NCBI GenBank assembly: GCA_015064505.1
Contig: SVSB01000014.1
Coordinates: 1 to 55,364, forward strand
Direction: 5' to 3'
Origin: Oscillospiraceae bacterium
Lineage (GTDB): Bacteria > Bacillota > Clostridia > Oscillospirales > CAG-272
Length of the DNA: 55,364 nt
The translations under genes were made by a program, and so were the position numbers. This document shows, one piece after another, positions 5,554 to 14,203 of this stretch (positions within the stretch are counted from its first letter, which is position 1; each line of letters starts with the position of its first letter). Below the pieces are notes generated by a model, which ran no database searches, had not been told where the DNA came from, and saw only the letters and a program-made list of their open reading frames with translations.

Positions 5554-6762
5554 ATGAAATCGGTTAGAAATATTTATAAAAAGGGAATCGGCCCTTCAAG
5601 CTCCCATACCATGGGTCCTGCCTTTGCGGCGGCTGATTTTATCGAAAAATATCCTGATGCCGACAGTGTTAAGGCTGTTTTATTCGGTTCTCTTGCCAAA
5701 ACGGGCAAGGGTCACGGAACAGACAGAGCCATAAGCGGCGCTCTTTCTCCTATTCCTGCGGAGATCGTCTTTAATATGGACGATACGGTAGAGCTCTCTC
5801 ATCCAAATACTATGGAGCTTACTGCCTTCAAGGAAGGGGAGCTTCTCGGGAAAGGCACTTATCTTTCCATCGGAGGCGGCGAGATACGTATACCGGGGGA
5901 TGAGGGAAGCGAGCCGCCGGATATTTATCCGGAAAACTCCTTTGCCGAGATAGCTGAAAAATGCAAAGCGCGAAATATCCGTATCTCCGATTACGTATTT
6001 GAGCGCGAGGGCGAGGGTTTCCGCGAGTTTTTGCACGACGTATGGAACACGATGAGCGCCGCCATCCGCGAGGGTCTTACCCATACGGGCATCCTTCCAG
6101 GCGGTCTTGAGGTGGAGAGAAAGGCACAGCGCCTTTATAACCAAAAGCATATTGACGAAAGTCCACAGACCAGGGAAAACCGACTTGTTTGCTCATACGC
6201 TTTTGCCGTTAGTGAGCAGAACGCAGACTGCGGCCTTATCGTTACTGCCCCCACCTGCGGCTCCTGCGGAGTGGTTCCCGCAGTGCTTAAGTATATGCAG
6301 GAGAAAAACGCCTTTTCCGATGAGGATATAATTCGCGCCCTTGCCGTGGGCGGGCTTATCGGCAATCTGGTAGCGGAGAACGCTTCCGTAAGCGGTGCGG
6401 AATGCGGCTGTCAGGCAGAGGTGGGAACCGCTTGCTCAATGGCCGCCGCCGCCCTTGCGGAGCTATACGAGATGGGAATCGACCAGATCGAATATGCGGC
6501 TGAGATTTCTCTGGAGCATCATCTTGGCCTTACTTGCGATCCCGTGTGCGGATTGGTGCAAATACCCTGTATAGAACGCAACGCCGTTGCCGCTATGCGC
6601 GCAATAAACTCACTAAGCCTTGCAAACTTCCTCTCCGACAGCCGTAAGATCTCCTTCGATATGGTGGTTGAAACCATGTATCAGACGGGAAGAGATCTTC
6701 ACGGCAGATACCGCGAGACCTCCGAGGGCGGACTTGCAAAGCTTTATAAGGCTGAAAAATAA
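5554..6762 (+). CDS. sdaA: L-serine ammonia-lyase, iron-sulfur dependent, single chain
   Basis: A 402-residue cytoplasmic enzyme that deaminates L-serine to pyruvate and ammonia with a [4Fe-4S] cluster. The beta domain opens with the signature GIGPSSSHTMGP (residues 12-23); the alpha domain carries TAPTCGSCGVVPAVL (from about 230). Cluster cysteines are expected in GCQAEVG (about 284), DPVCG (about 331) and PCIERN (about 339), by analogy with known serine dehydratases. Both domains are in one polypeptide as in E. coli SdaA, not split as in B. subtilis SdaAA/SdaAB. The next gene follows after 40 bases without a terminator and could be cotranscribed. Confidence 0.95.
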   Translation: MKSVRNIYKKGIGPSSSHTMGPAFAAADFIEKYPDADSVKAVLFGSLAKTGKGHGTDRAISGALSPIPAEIVFNMDDTVELSHPNTMELTAFKEGELLGKGTYLSIGGGEIRIPGDEGSEPPDIYPENSFAEIAEKCKARNIRISDYVFEREGEGFREFLHDVWNTMSAAIREGLTHTGILPGGLEVERKAQRLYNQKHIDESPQTRENRLVCSYAFAVSEQNADCGLIVTAPTCGSCGVVPAVLKYMQEKNAFSDEDIIRALAVGGLIGNLVAENASVSGAECGCQAEVGTACSMAAAALAELYEMGIDQIEYAAEISLEHHLGLTCDPVCGLVQIPCIERNAVAAMRAINSLSLANFLSDSRKISFDMVVETMYQTGRDLHGRYRETSEGGLAKLYKAEK

Positions 6763-6802
6763 GAAAATCAATTATAAAAAAATACTTCTAAGGAGAAAAA
6801 CA

Positions 6803-7615
6803 ATGAAAAAGTTACTTACTCTTGCACTGGCGCTTCTTATGATCGTTTCCTGCTTTGCTTTTGCTTCCTGCACAAAGGAGCCTACGGCTTACGAGCTCGT
6901 TTCCTCTGCCGTTGAAAAGAGCGCCGCTCTTCAGAACATCGAGCTTGAGCAGACCGTAAATATGAAGATGGATATGATGGATATGCTGGGTATGTCCGTG
7001 GAAGTTCCGATAACCATGACGATGAAGGGCAAGGACATTAACTCCGAGAACGCCGTTTATTACTCTCTCGTTAACACAACAATGATGGGTATGAGCGTTG
7101 ATTCCACCGTTTATATTGAGGGAACGGACGTTTATACTCTTACTATGGGCGAGGGCTTCAAGATGCATCTTGACAGCCTTGAAGGAGAATACGATATTGC
7201 AAAGGACCTCACCGCTGTGTTCTCCTGCCCCGCAGAGAGTGTTTTTGAGGGCGTCATGATCGTTAATAACGAGGACGGCACCCGTTCCGTTTCTCTCGTT
7301 ATGACTCAGGATGAGTACATCAACTCATACCGTCCCTATTACGATTCTCTCGTTGGAGAGCTTGGCGTTGGTACCGACGGCGTGAAGATCAGCGATATCA
7401 AGGTCACCGTTACCGTGAACAAGGACGGTTACGTCTGCGGCTACAAGATGAGCTGTGTGATCGACGCAAAGATGAACGAGATGGGTATGGAGCTTGACGT
7501 TAAGGCAAACGTTGATACCGATATCAAGTTCGTTAACATCGGCGGTAACGTTACCATTACTCCTCCCGAGGGATACAAGGACTTCACCGAGATCCCCGCA
7601 GATTCCGAGACCTGA
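6803..7615 (+). CDS. Lipoprotein, LolA/LppX-like fold likely
   Basis: A 270-residue secreted protein with a lipoprotein signal (MKKLLTLALALLMIVSCFAFASC, Cys 23 probably lipidated). The mature part alternates short beta strands (SAALQNIELEQTVNMKMDM, VPITMTMKGKDI, VKISDIKVTVTV), suggesting a half-barrel lipid- or peptide-binding fold as in DUF6612/LppX-like proteins. Function unknown. ATG 6803 is preceded by AAGGAGAAAAA. The same frame is open far upstream through sdaA, but that part is a shadow. It ends at a strong terminator. Confidence 0.8.
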   Translation: MKKLLTLALALLMIVSCFAFASCTKEPTAYELVSSAVEKSAALQNIELEQTVNMKMDMMDMLGMSVEVPITMTMKGKDINSENAVYYSLVNTTMMGMSVDSTVYIEGTDVYTLTMGEGFKMHLDSLEGEYDIAKDLTAVFSCPAESVFEGVMIVNNEDGTRSVSLVMTQDEYINSYRPYYDSLVGELGVGTDGVKISDIKVTVTVNKDGYVCGYKMSCVIDAKMNEMGMELDVKANVDTDIKFVNIGGNVTITPPEGYKDFTEIPADSET

Positions 7616-7629
7616 TCAGATTTTGAGCC

Positions 7630-7666
7630 TTTCGGGGCGGATGCACGCATCCGCCCCGAAATTTTT
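7630..7666 (+). terminator. Intrinsic terminator
   Basis: A 14-bp stem TTTCGGGGCGGATG / CATCCGCCCCGAAA has a 4-base loop and is followed by T5. Confidence 0.9.
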
Positions 7667-7699
7667 GTATTTATTGTGAAATAATGTTTATTTTAACTA

Positions 7700-7728
7700 T
7701 TGAAAAAGGTCGAAAAATGGAGTAAAAT
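7700..7728 (+). promoter_or_regulatory. Predicted promoter of the SulP gene
   Basis: TTGAAA (7700-7705), 17 bp and TAAAAT (7723-7728). Confidence 0.6.
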
Positions 7729-7760
7729 CTTTTGGTATTACTTCAACGGAAGGTCAAATT

Positions 7761-9383
7761 ATGAGGATTTTTCAACCAAAGTTATTTCAATCCCTGAAAA
7801 CCTACAGCGCAAAAAAGCTTGTTTCCGATCTGGTGGCGGGTATTATCGTTGCAATTATTGCTTTGCCTCTCTCCATTGCTCTTGCCATAGCCTCCGGAGT
7901 TTCCCCCGAAAAGGGACTTTATACCGCCATCGTTGCGGGCTTCGTTATCTCTCTGATGGGCGGAAGCAGCGTGAATATCTCGGGTCCCACAGCCGCTTTT
8001 GCGACTATAGTCGCAGGAATCGTAGCCGTGTACGGCACAAGCGGACTCGTGGTTGCCACTCTTATGGCGGGCATTCTGCTCATTCTTATGGGCGTGTTCC
8101 GCTTTGGCTCCCTTATTAAGTATATCCCTCTTACCATAACCACGGGCTTTACCTCAGGCATTGCTCTTACAATCGTTATCGGTCAAATTAAGGACTTCCT
8201 CGGTCTTACGTATGCCGAGGGCACTCACGCAATAGAAACGATGGAAAAGTTGGAAGCGGTTGCTGCATCCATCGGAACTCTCAATTGGCAGGCTCTCGTT
8301 GTTGGCGGCGTTGCCATGCTGATTCTTATTATATGGCCAAAGATCTCGAAAAAGATCCCCGGATCCCTTATAGCAGTTATCGTCGGCGTGCTTATGGTAA
8401 AGCTTCTGCCGCTTGAGGTGAATACCATCGGCGATCTTTATACCATCTCAAAGCAGCTTCCCGCGTTTGCATTCCCCGAATTTGATTTCAATACCGTTCG
8501 TCAGCTTATTCCTTCCGCGTTTACCATTGCTATACTTGCGGGCATTGAATCACTTCTTTCCTGCGTTGTCAGTGACGGTATGGTTGGAGATAAGCATAAT
8601 TCAAATACGGAGCTTATCGCCCAGGGGCTTGGTAATATAGCATCCGGTCTTTTCGGCGGCATTCCTGCCACCGGCGCCATTGCACGTACAGCCGCAAACA
8701 TCAAAAACGGGGGCAGAACTCCCGTTGCGGGTATGGTTCACGCCGTCGTGCTTCTTCTTATCCTCGTGCTTTTGATGCCTTACGCCGCATGGATCCCCAT
8801 GCCCGTTATTGCCGCCATACTCTTTATGGTCGCTTACAATATGTGCGAATGGCGCAGATTCGTTAAGATCTGCAAGACAGCGCCTTTAAGCGACGTTCTT
8901 GTTCTCGTGCTTACCTTCGTGCTCACTGTCGTGTTCGACCTCGTGGTTGCTATCGAGGTGGGCATGGTGCTTTCTGCCATTCTGTTTATGAAGCGTATGT
9001 CCGATGTTTCCAATCTTCGCACCTGGAAATCCAATGCTGACGGCGACGTGCGTTTTAAGTCGTTGCCCGCAACGGTCGAGGTGGTGGAGCTTGACGGACC
9101 CATGTTCTTTGCAACCTCGGATAAATTTGCTGCTATTGAAATTAAAGATAACGTAAAAACCGTTATACTTCGAATGCGCACGGTTCCGAGTCTTGATATA
9201 TCCGCGTTGAGCTCTCTTGAGACTATTTTTGCTCTCTGTGAGAAAAAGGGAATCAAGCTTATTCTTTCCCACGTAAACGAGCAGCCTCTCTCCGTAATGA
9301 AAAAAGCGGGGTTTGTAGCCAAGATAGGTGAAGAAAATCTTGTGCCAAATATTGATTCAGCAATTGAGCTTGCAACAAAATAA
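7761..9383 (+). CDS. SulP family inorganic anion transporter
   Basis: A 540-residue membrane transporter of the SulP/SLC26 family, which moves sulfate, bicarbonate or related anions, usually by proton or sodium symport. The conserved first part (DLVAGIIVAIIALPLSIALAIASGVSPEKGLYTAIVAGF) and SVNISGPTAAFATIVAGI are textbook for the family; about 10-12 hydrophobic segments fill residues 20-420. A C-terminal STAS domain (about 436-540) contains SLDISALSSLETI. The anion cannot be assigned. AAGGT precedes the ATG. Monocistronic, between promoter and terminator. Confidence 0.93.
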   Translation: MRIFQPKLFQSLKTYSAKKLVSDLVAGIIVAIIALPLSIALAIASGVSPEKGLYTAIVAGFVISLMGGSSVNISGPTAAFATIVAGIVAVYGTSGLVVATLMAGILLILMGVFRFGSLIKYIPLTITTGFTSGIALTIVIGQIKDFLGLTYAEGTHAIETMEKLEAVAASIGTLNWQALVVGGVAMLILIIWPKISKKIPGSLIAVIVGVLMVKLLPLEVNTIGDLYTISKQLPAFAFPEFDFNTVRQLIPSAFTIAILAGIESLLSCVVSDGMVGDKHNSNTELIAQGLGNIASGLFGGIPATGAIARTAANIKNGGRTPVAGMVHAVVLLLILVLLMPYAAWIPMPVIAAILFMVAYNMCEWRRFVKICKTAPLSDVLVLVLTFVLTVVFDLVVAIEVGMVLSAILFMKRMSDVSNLRTWKSNADGDVRFKSLPATVEVVELDGPMFFATSDKFAAIEIKDNVKTVILRMRTVPSLDISALSSLETIFALCEKKGIKLILSHVNEQPLSVMKKAGFVAKIGEENLVPNIDSAIELATK

Positions 9384-9384
9384 C

Positions 9385-9421
9385 AATGAAAAAGGATGTG
9401 CGCTGCACATCCTTTTTCATT
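9385..9421. terminator. Bidirectional terminator between convergent genes
   Basis: A 17-bp perfect stem (9385-9401 with 9405-9421), core AAAAAGGATGTGC, with a 3-base loop. It separates the SulP gene from the convergent acyltransferase locus. Confidence 0.85.
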
Positions 9422-9427
9422 AACTTG

Positions 9428-10642
9428 TCAGATTCCAAGATAACTGCCGTCGCGTTCTCCGTTTTTAACGTTTGAGTACCGGTAGTAAAGGTTCATATAT
9501 TTGACGGCGTTGAAGCGCTTGTGGCTCTTCAGTTGAAAAATCTTATCGTATACGTAAATATTCAGCTTGTTTCTGCCGAGAACTGCTATAGCGCTTACGT
9601 CGTTAAATGAAAACGTCAGTCCGTTATTTCCCGTGGCTGTAATCTTGTCGCCGTAGAGAGCAAGGCTTACCTCTCCCATGGGTATCTTGCGCTTGTATGG
9701 AATTACCTCAAAGAGCATAGCCTTGTCGGTACATACCGGATGTTCCGTCAGAGCATAAGGATCCAATGAGTTTACGTACTCCGTCTGGGCTTTGTACCAT
9801 TCCTTCACGGTAGAATAAGTGAACTCCGTGCTGTTTGAGGTAAGCCGCAGATCGCTTCCGTATTTTGCGGAAATTCCGCATTTTTTACAGGTCACGGCAT
9901 CACCGTGGCTTTCAAATTCGGAAATACCGCACTTCGGACAGAAGAATATAGCTCTCTCAAGATATTCTGCCGATCTCTTATGAACGAACCTTGCATTTGC
10001 ATCGGTCTCGTCAACGTACAGCTCTTTTTCAATACGCGCAAAGAGCTCGCCTTCTTACATTGCCTTGTATTCTTCCGGTTCGATCACGGTTTTAACGTAT
10101 GCGCGCATGCTTCCTTTTCTCGTAACGTCGCTCCACCTGGGTTGAACGCCGTAGCCCCCTTCAAGACGGAGAATGGCTACGGGGAGCTTTAGTGCTTGTA
10201 TAAGCGAGGTTACGGAAGGCTTTATGTATCCCGTCTCGCCGCTGAAGGTGCGGTTTCCTTCGGGGGCTATGGCAATGGTGCCGCCTTCTCTTGCAACCTG
10301 CATACAGTTAAGCACGGCGCGAACGTCAGTGGTGGATTTTTTTATGGGAATTGGATTTACAAGGAATTTTATAAGCTTGGATACGAAGCCGTTTGAAAAC
10401 AGATCCTCGGATGCAACGTAATACACCGCACCGGGGTATACCATTCCAACGAAGAATTGATCGAAGGCGGTTTGATGATTGTAGAGGATGAGGTGAGGCC
10501 GTTCCTTGTATTTTTCAAACCTTTGGATCTTTATTCCGTATTTGATTAAACTTAGCGGATAGATTATTGCGTTAGCAATATTCCTGACCCAGACGTGGTG
10601 CCGCTTTATCCATTTTTTCTTCTTTTTTCTCGGTTTTCCCAT
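9428..10642 (-). pseudogene. Lysophospholipid acyltransferase with zinc ribbon, interrupted by an in-frame TAA
   Basis: Read from 10642, codons 1-195 encode a PlsC-type 1-acyl-glycerol-3-phosphate acyltransferase: NHQTAFD is the HX4D catalytic motif (residues 55-61) and PEGNRT (127-132) the substrate motif. Codon 196 (10055-10057) is TAA. The same frame continues without a shift for 208 more codons: EGELFARIEKELYVDE, then a Cys4 zinc ribbon whose two pairs (CPKC about 235, CKKC about 252) lie on either side of the next possible start, then YKRKIPMGEVSLALYGD. I recall Clostridia homologues carrying this acyltransferase plus zinc-ribbon tail in one chain, so this is one gene with a nonsense codon. 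The first 195 codons may still give an active catalytic domain. Confidence 0.82.
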
Positions 10643-10675
10643 AATGACTCCTTAACGAGGATTTCAAGAAAAAGA

Positions 10676-10703
10676 CCTTGACCCACCGCAAAGTGGGCCA
10701 AGG
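10676..10703 (-). terminator. Terminator after the DUF4358-like lipoprotein gene
   Basis: Read leftward, CCTTGGCCCAC-TTTGCG-GTGGGTCAAGG has one mismatch and is followed by a T-rich tract. Confidence 0.7.
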
Positions 10704-10709
10704 CTTTCT

Positions 10710-11207
10710 TTATTCGGCGATCATATCCTCAATAGCGGTGAGAAACGCGCTTTGCTCGCTTGATGAAAGTATCGTATAGCAAACGTAGTTTCCGAAGATG
10801 TCGGTCTTGGCGCCGTCAACCTTCGGCTTTTCCGATTGGCTGTAACGGTTATCCCAGGTAGCAACGCGACCTTCAAGATATTTGTTGAGTGCTTCGGCAA
10901 TTTTCTGTGCACTGTCTGCATCCTTTGCCTTGAAGATTCCGAATTCGTCAATGGAGGAGCTTCCTCCGGGTGTCATTACCTTGCACTCGGAATAAAGGGA
11001 AGCGTCAACGTTCAGGTAAAAGCTCATAAACTCGCCGCTTGCTTCGGTAAGATTGGAGGCAAGAGATATTTTCTTCACACCGCTTTCGGCAAGCGCGGAT
11101 ACGGCAACGTCGTTTTTATAGGTCTTTTCGCCGCCGCAGGAAATAAGCGCGGAGAAAAGGGTGAGGGCTGCAACCAAGCAGATGATAATTCTTGAAAATT
11201 TCTTCAT
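10710..11207 (-). CDS. DUF4358-like lipoprotein
   Basis: A 165-residue protein with a lipoprotein signal (hydrophobic residues about 6-20, then ALISC, Cys 24). The mature domain has the pattern of DUF4358 proteins: a middle GIFKAKDADSAQKIAEALNKYLEGR and a late DIFGNYVCYTILSSSEQSAFLTAIEDMI. The family is common and uncharacterised in Clostridia and often lies next to SGNH hydrolases or membrane acyltransferases; here the SGNH hydrolase gene ends 9 bases upstream, so the two probably act on the same envelope substrate. AGAGGT precedes the ATG. Confidence 0.85.
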   Translation of the reverse strand: MKKFSRIIICLVAALTLFSALISCGGEKTYKNDVAVSALAESGVKKISLASNLTEASGEFMSFYLNVDASLYSECKVMTPGGSSSIDEFGIFKAKDADSAQKIAEALNKYLEGRVATWDNRYSQSEKPKVDGAKTDIFGNYVCYTILSSSEQSAFLTAIEDMIAE

Positions 11208-11216
11208 ATTGACCTC

Positions 11217-12263
11217 TTAGTGGTTGGATAAATTTGGAAGTGCGTGGGTTCTCACGTAATTCAGAATGGTTCTGTATGCATCGGGATTCAGGTGGATGCC
11301 GTCAAGATGATAGGAATTGAATTCGGAGCGGAGCTGACCGTTTGCGTCCTTGAGTACGTCCTCTGTCTTAAGCACGGGTATTCCAAGCTCCTCGCAGGCT
11401 TCGTAGAGCCACTTGTTTCGCTCGTCTACGTGGGCTTGACGGATGGGTGATCCTTTATCAATGAGAGCCTTGTCAATTACGGGGTAGATGGATTGGAAAA
11501 CGAGAACGGTGTTGGGTGAGTTGTCCTTCACCATATTGTAAACGTTCTTTACCTGAAGCTTGAAGTATTCTTCCTTTTTTGCCGAGGTCCAACCGTAATC
11601 TTCGCTGTTGTAATATGCGGAGAAATTGATTCCAAGTGTAACGACAAGCACCTTGGGCTTTACCTTTGAGAGCACCTCAGAGATGCGCACGTCGGTCCAG
11701 TCGGCGTAATGAACGCCATCAACAGGAAGGGCAACGGACTTGTTCGTCATATCGCTGAATTCAAGAGTTCCGCCTGCGGGCACCCACACCTGCGTATCGT
11801 CAAGATCACTGTAGTGGTGCATATGGTAGGTGGTGGAATCTCCGAGAAATACGAAGTTCTTCAGATAATCAACGCCCGCATCGGGGCTTTCGGGTATGAA
11901 TACCGTATAGCTGTCGCCGGAGGGGGGCGGCTCTGTTGACGGTGCGTCCGTTGCCGGAGGCTCGGTTGAGGGGGAATCCGTTGCGGGGGCGTCTGTTATC
12001 GGCGACGTCGTGGTTACGGGACCAGTACCTGCGGGCACGTCGGTTGCGTCGGGCGCGTCGGTTATCGGAAGACTGTCGGTAGTAACTCCGCTCGTAACGG
12101 GTGTTTCAGTCACGGGTGCGGAGAGGCGACTCACAAATAATAGCCCCAGAATAACTACTGCAGCAATAGTAACGCAAAGAAGTATGATAAGTATCTTATT
12201 CAGCAGTGATTCGCTGCCGTTATGCGGCACGCGATTGCCGCCCGGATTCTGTTGCATGGTCAT
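11217..12263 (-). CDS. Membrane-anchored SGNH/GDSL hydrolase
   Basis: A 348-residue protein: cytoplasmic tail, one membrane segment (about 22-44), a Thr/Pro/Asp-rich stalk with TDAP and TEPP repeats (about 50-115), then an SGNH hydrolase domain. Block I is FLGDSTT (Ser 143 nucleophile), block III is TLGIN, and the closing DGIH (Asp 321, His 324) gives the catalytic pair. Such surface enzymes remove or transfer acyl groups on cell-wall glycans. ATG 12263 overlaps the stop of the upstream gene (TGATG) and has AAGGA upstream; the longer frame upstream overlaps that gene and is not used. Confidence 0.88.
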   Translation of the reverse strand: MTMQQNPGGNRVPHNGSESLLNKILIILLCVTIAAVVILGLLFVSRLSAPVTETPVTSGVTTDSLPITDAPDATDVPAGTGPVTTTSPITDAPATDSPSTEPPATDAPSTEPPPSGDSYTVFIPESPDAGVDYLKNFVFLGDSTTYHMHHYSDLDDTQVWVPAGGTLEFSDMTNKSVALPVDGVHYADWTDVRISEVLSKVKPKVLVVTLGINFSAYYNSEDYGWTSAKKEEYFKLQVKNVYNMVKDNSPNTVLVFQSIYPVIDKALIDKGSPIRQAHVDERNKWLYEACEELGIPVLKTEDVLKDANGQLRSEFNSYHLDGIHLNPDAYRTILNYVRTHALPNLSNH

Positions 12264-12655
12264 CAGTCGTCCTTCCTTTTGTTCAAAACGGAAATAATAA
12301 GACCGCGGACGGCCATGATCACCGCGTAAGCGGCAATGCTGAGTACTATGCATACCATCTTGCCTGCGGGGGTTGCTCCGTTACCAAGAACATTAACGTA
12401 TAGCAGAAAAACGGTAAGAACGCACAATATACAATGGAGCGCGTATGCAAGAAAGGCGGGAATGCGTTTGAATTTCAGCAGGATCGCGGAAATGCTGAAG
12501 GAAAGGGAAGCAAGAAACAGCGCGGTTATCATATCTGCGGTCATGGCAGGCTGCTGTGCATTGCTTGCGTAAAAGCCGAAGAGATAGAATATAAACACCA
12601 TTGCGGTAAAGATGATGCACGCATTGGTAAGTGATTTTTTCAGGTACTTGCCCAT
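12263..12655 (-). CDS. DUF3021-like four-helix membrane protein
   Basis: A 130-residue integral membrane protein with four hydrophobic segments (about 11-30, 40-60, 66-88, 98-120) and a basic C-terminus (LNKRKDD). Length and layout fit DUF3021 proteins. Function unknown. AGGAGG lies just before the ATG. It is the first gene of a leftward operon with the SGNH hydrolase and DUF4358-like lipoprotein genes. Confidence 0.75.
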   Translation of the reverse strand: MGKYLKKSLTNACIIFTAMVFIFYLFGFYASNAQQPAMTADMITALFLASLSFSISAILLKFKRIPAFLAYALHCILCVLTVFLLYVNVLGNGATPAGKMVCIVLSIAAYAVIMAVRGLIISVLNKRKDD

Positions 12656-12682
12656 AGTATCCTCCTATGTGTTACTGTATAA

Positions 12683-12711
12683 TAATATCACACATAAAAG
12701 TGATTATCAAG
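12683..12711 (-). promoter_or_regulatory. Predicted promoter of the leftward DUF3021-SGNH operon
   Basis: On the minus strand, TTGATA (12711-12706), 17 bp and TATTAT (12688-12683). Confidence 0.55.
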
Positions 12712-12771
12712 TGACAATTTCAAATTAGTAGAATAAACTTATATTTAATAATAAATTATACGTCATCAAGA

Positions 12772-12800
12772 TTGACTTTTGCATAATTATTTAGTATAAT
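12772..12800 (+). promoter_or_regulatory. Promoter of the nusB cluster
   Basis: TTGACT (12772-12777), 17 bp and a perfect TATAAT (12795-12800). Transcription should start near 12807, about 40 bases before the preferred nusB start. It is the only clear promoter before a run of closely spaced genes reaching 27010. Confidence 0.8.
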
Positions 12801-12847
12801 TAATAAAATCCGATAATCTATGAAAAATTATGAAAGTGAATTTACTT

Positions 12848-13264
12848 ATGGTCAGCAGAAGAAGCGCCAGAGAGGCCGTGATCGGCCTTGTTTTTGAGCT
12901 TGGTTTCCATTCCTCCGAGGATACCGCTGAGGAGATACTTGCGACAGCGCGCGCGGAAAGAGAGATTCCGGAGGACAGTTATATAGATACCTGCTTTCTT
13001 GGAATCTGCGGAAAGCTTTCGGAGATAGATTCCGAGATAGAAAAGCATTCCTGCGGCTGGAGAGTTGAGAGAATATCCCGCGTTTCTCTTGCCGTTCTCA
13101 GGCTTGCGGTGTTCGAGCTTCTTTATGCGGAGCCGAGACTTCCGTACAGCATAGCCATTAACGAGGCTGTTGAGCTTTGCAAGCAGTATGCAGAGGACGG
13201 ATCTGCCTCATTTGTTAACGGCGTGCTTAACAGCATAGCCAAGAGTAACGGCTGCGAGGCGTAA
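12848..13264 (+). CDS. nusB: Transcription antitermination factor NusB
   Basis: A 138-residue RNA-binding protein of the Nus complex that supports rRNA antitermination. The opening SRRSAREAVIGLVFEL and the closing LPYSIAINEAVELCKQYAEDGSASFVNGVLNSIAK are the family signature. ATG 12848 puts the first residues at the usual family start; ATG 12830, six codons upstream, has no ribosome site. It is the first gene of the cluster. Confidence 0.92.
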   Translation: MVSRRSAREAVIGLVFELGFHSSEDTAEEILATARAEREIPEDSYIDTCFLGICGKLSEIDSEIEKHSCGWRVERISRVSLAVLRLAVFELLYAEPRLPYSIAINEAVELCKQYAEDGSASFVNGVLNSIAKSNGCEA

Positions 13265-14203
13265 ATGAAAGGCTTGTTTGCAGGTGTTGACACCAGCAAC
13301 TACACCACCAGCGTTGCCCTTGTCGATACCGATGGAAGGATCGTTGCCAATATTAAATTGCCGCTTCCGGTAAAGGAGGGTGAGCTTGGTCTGCGCCAGC
13401 AAGCGGCGCTTTTTGAGCATACCAAAAATTTACCGGACGCTTTTTTGCGATTGAATGAGTATATGGACGGTGAGATACTCGCCGTTGGAGTTTCCGCCAA
13501 GCCGAGAAATAAGGAAGGCTCCTATATGCCCTGCTTCCTTGCGGGCGTTTCCGCCGCGCAAGCCTTTGCCACGGCAAGCAAAACGCCTCTTTACCGCTTT
13601 TCTCATCAATGCGGACACGTACGCGCCGCAATCGCAGGAGCAGAGATTCCCGTTTTTGACGGCAAGTTTACCGCGCTCCATATTTCGGGCGGTACCACGG
13701 AGATGCTTTTGTGCGAGAAGGGTGTAAACGGCTTCGATTGCGATATTACGGGCGGCACCGCAGATCTTTGCGCAGGTCAGGCGGTGGACAGGACCGGCGT
13801 TATGCTGGGAATGCCCTTTCCATGCGGCCCTCACCTTGAAAAAGCCGCTCTTACGTATAAAGAAAAATGCCCTTCACTTAAGCTCTCGGTAAAGGGAACG
13901 TATTTTAATCTGTCCGGATTACAGAACATACTCCAAAAAGAATACGCTCAAAGCGGTGATGCGGCCAAGGTCAGCTATATGTGCCTGGAGTTCATTGCCC
14001 GTTCTCTTCATAAAGCGATTGAGGCACAGCTTGAAGCTTACGGCAGAATGCCCGTTATATGCTCCGGCGGCGTTATGAGCAATTCTCTTATCAAGGACCG
14101 TCTTGCAGATATAGACGGCATATATTTTGCACCCCCCGTGCTATCGGCTGATAATGCCGTTGGTATTGCATATCTTGCAAAGGAAAAATTTGAAGGAAAG
14201 TGA
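13265..14203 (+). CDS. TsaD/Gcp-like (peptidase M22) paralogue
   Basis: A 312-residue ASKHA-fold protein similar to the tRNA threonylcarbamoyl transferase subunit TsaD. It has the N-terminal GVDTSNYTTSVALVD phosphate-loop-like strand, the metal motif HQCGH (His 114, His 118) and the late CSGGVMSN. It is shorter than TsaD and differs around the catalytic core. Such M22-like paralogues often sit between nusB and xseA in Clostridia, so this is probably not the essential TsaD; its role is unknown. It begins immediately after the nusB stop and overlaps xseA by 4 bases. Confidence 0.85.
   Translation: MKGLFAGVDTSNYTTSVALVDTDGRIVANIKLPLPVKEGELGLRQQAALFEHTKNLPDAFLRLNEYMDGEILAVGVSAKPRNKEGSYMPCFLAGVSAAQAFATASKTPLYRFSHQCGHVRAAIAGAEIPVFDGKFTALHISGGTTEMLLCEKGVNGFDCDITGGTADLCAGQAVDRTGVMLGMPFPCGPHLEKAALTYKEKCPSLKLSVKGTYFNLSGLQNILQKEYAQSGDAAKVSYMCLEFIARSLHKAIEAQLEAYGRMPVICSGGVMSNSLIKDRLADIDGIYFAPPVLSADNAVGIAYLAKEKFEGK

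Noticed and set aside
10055..10057. Genome-wide recoding of TAA
   Set aside because: Many intact genes in the window end in TAA at the expected length, so TAA is a normal stop here.
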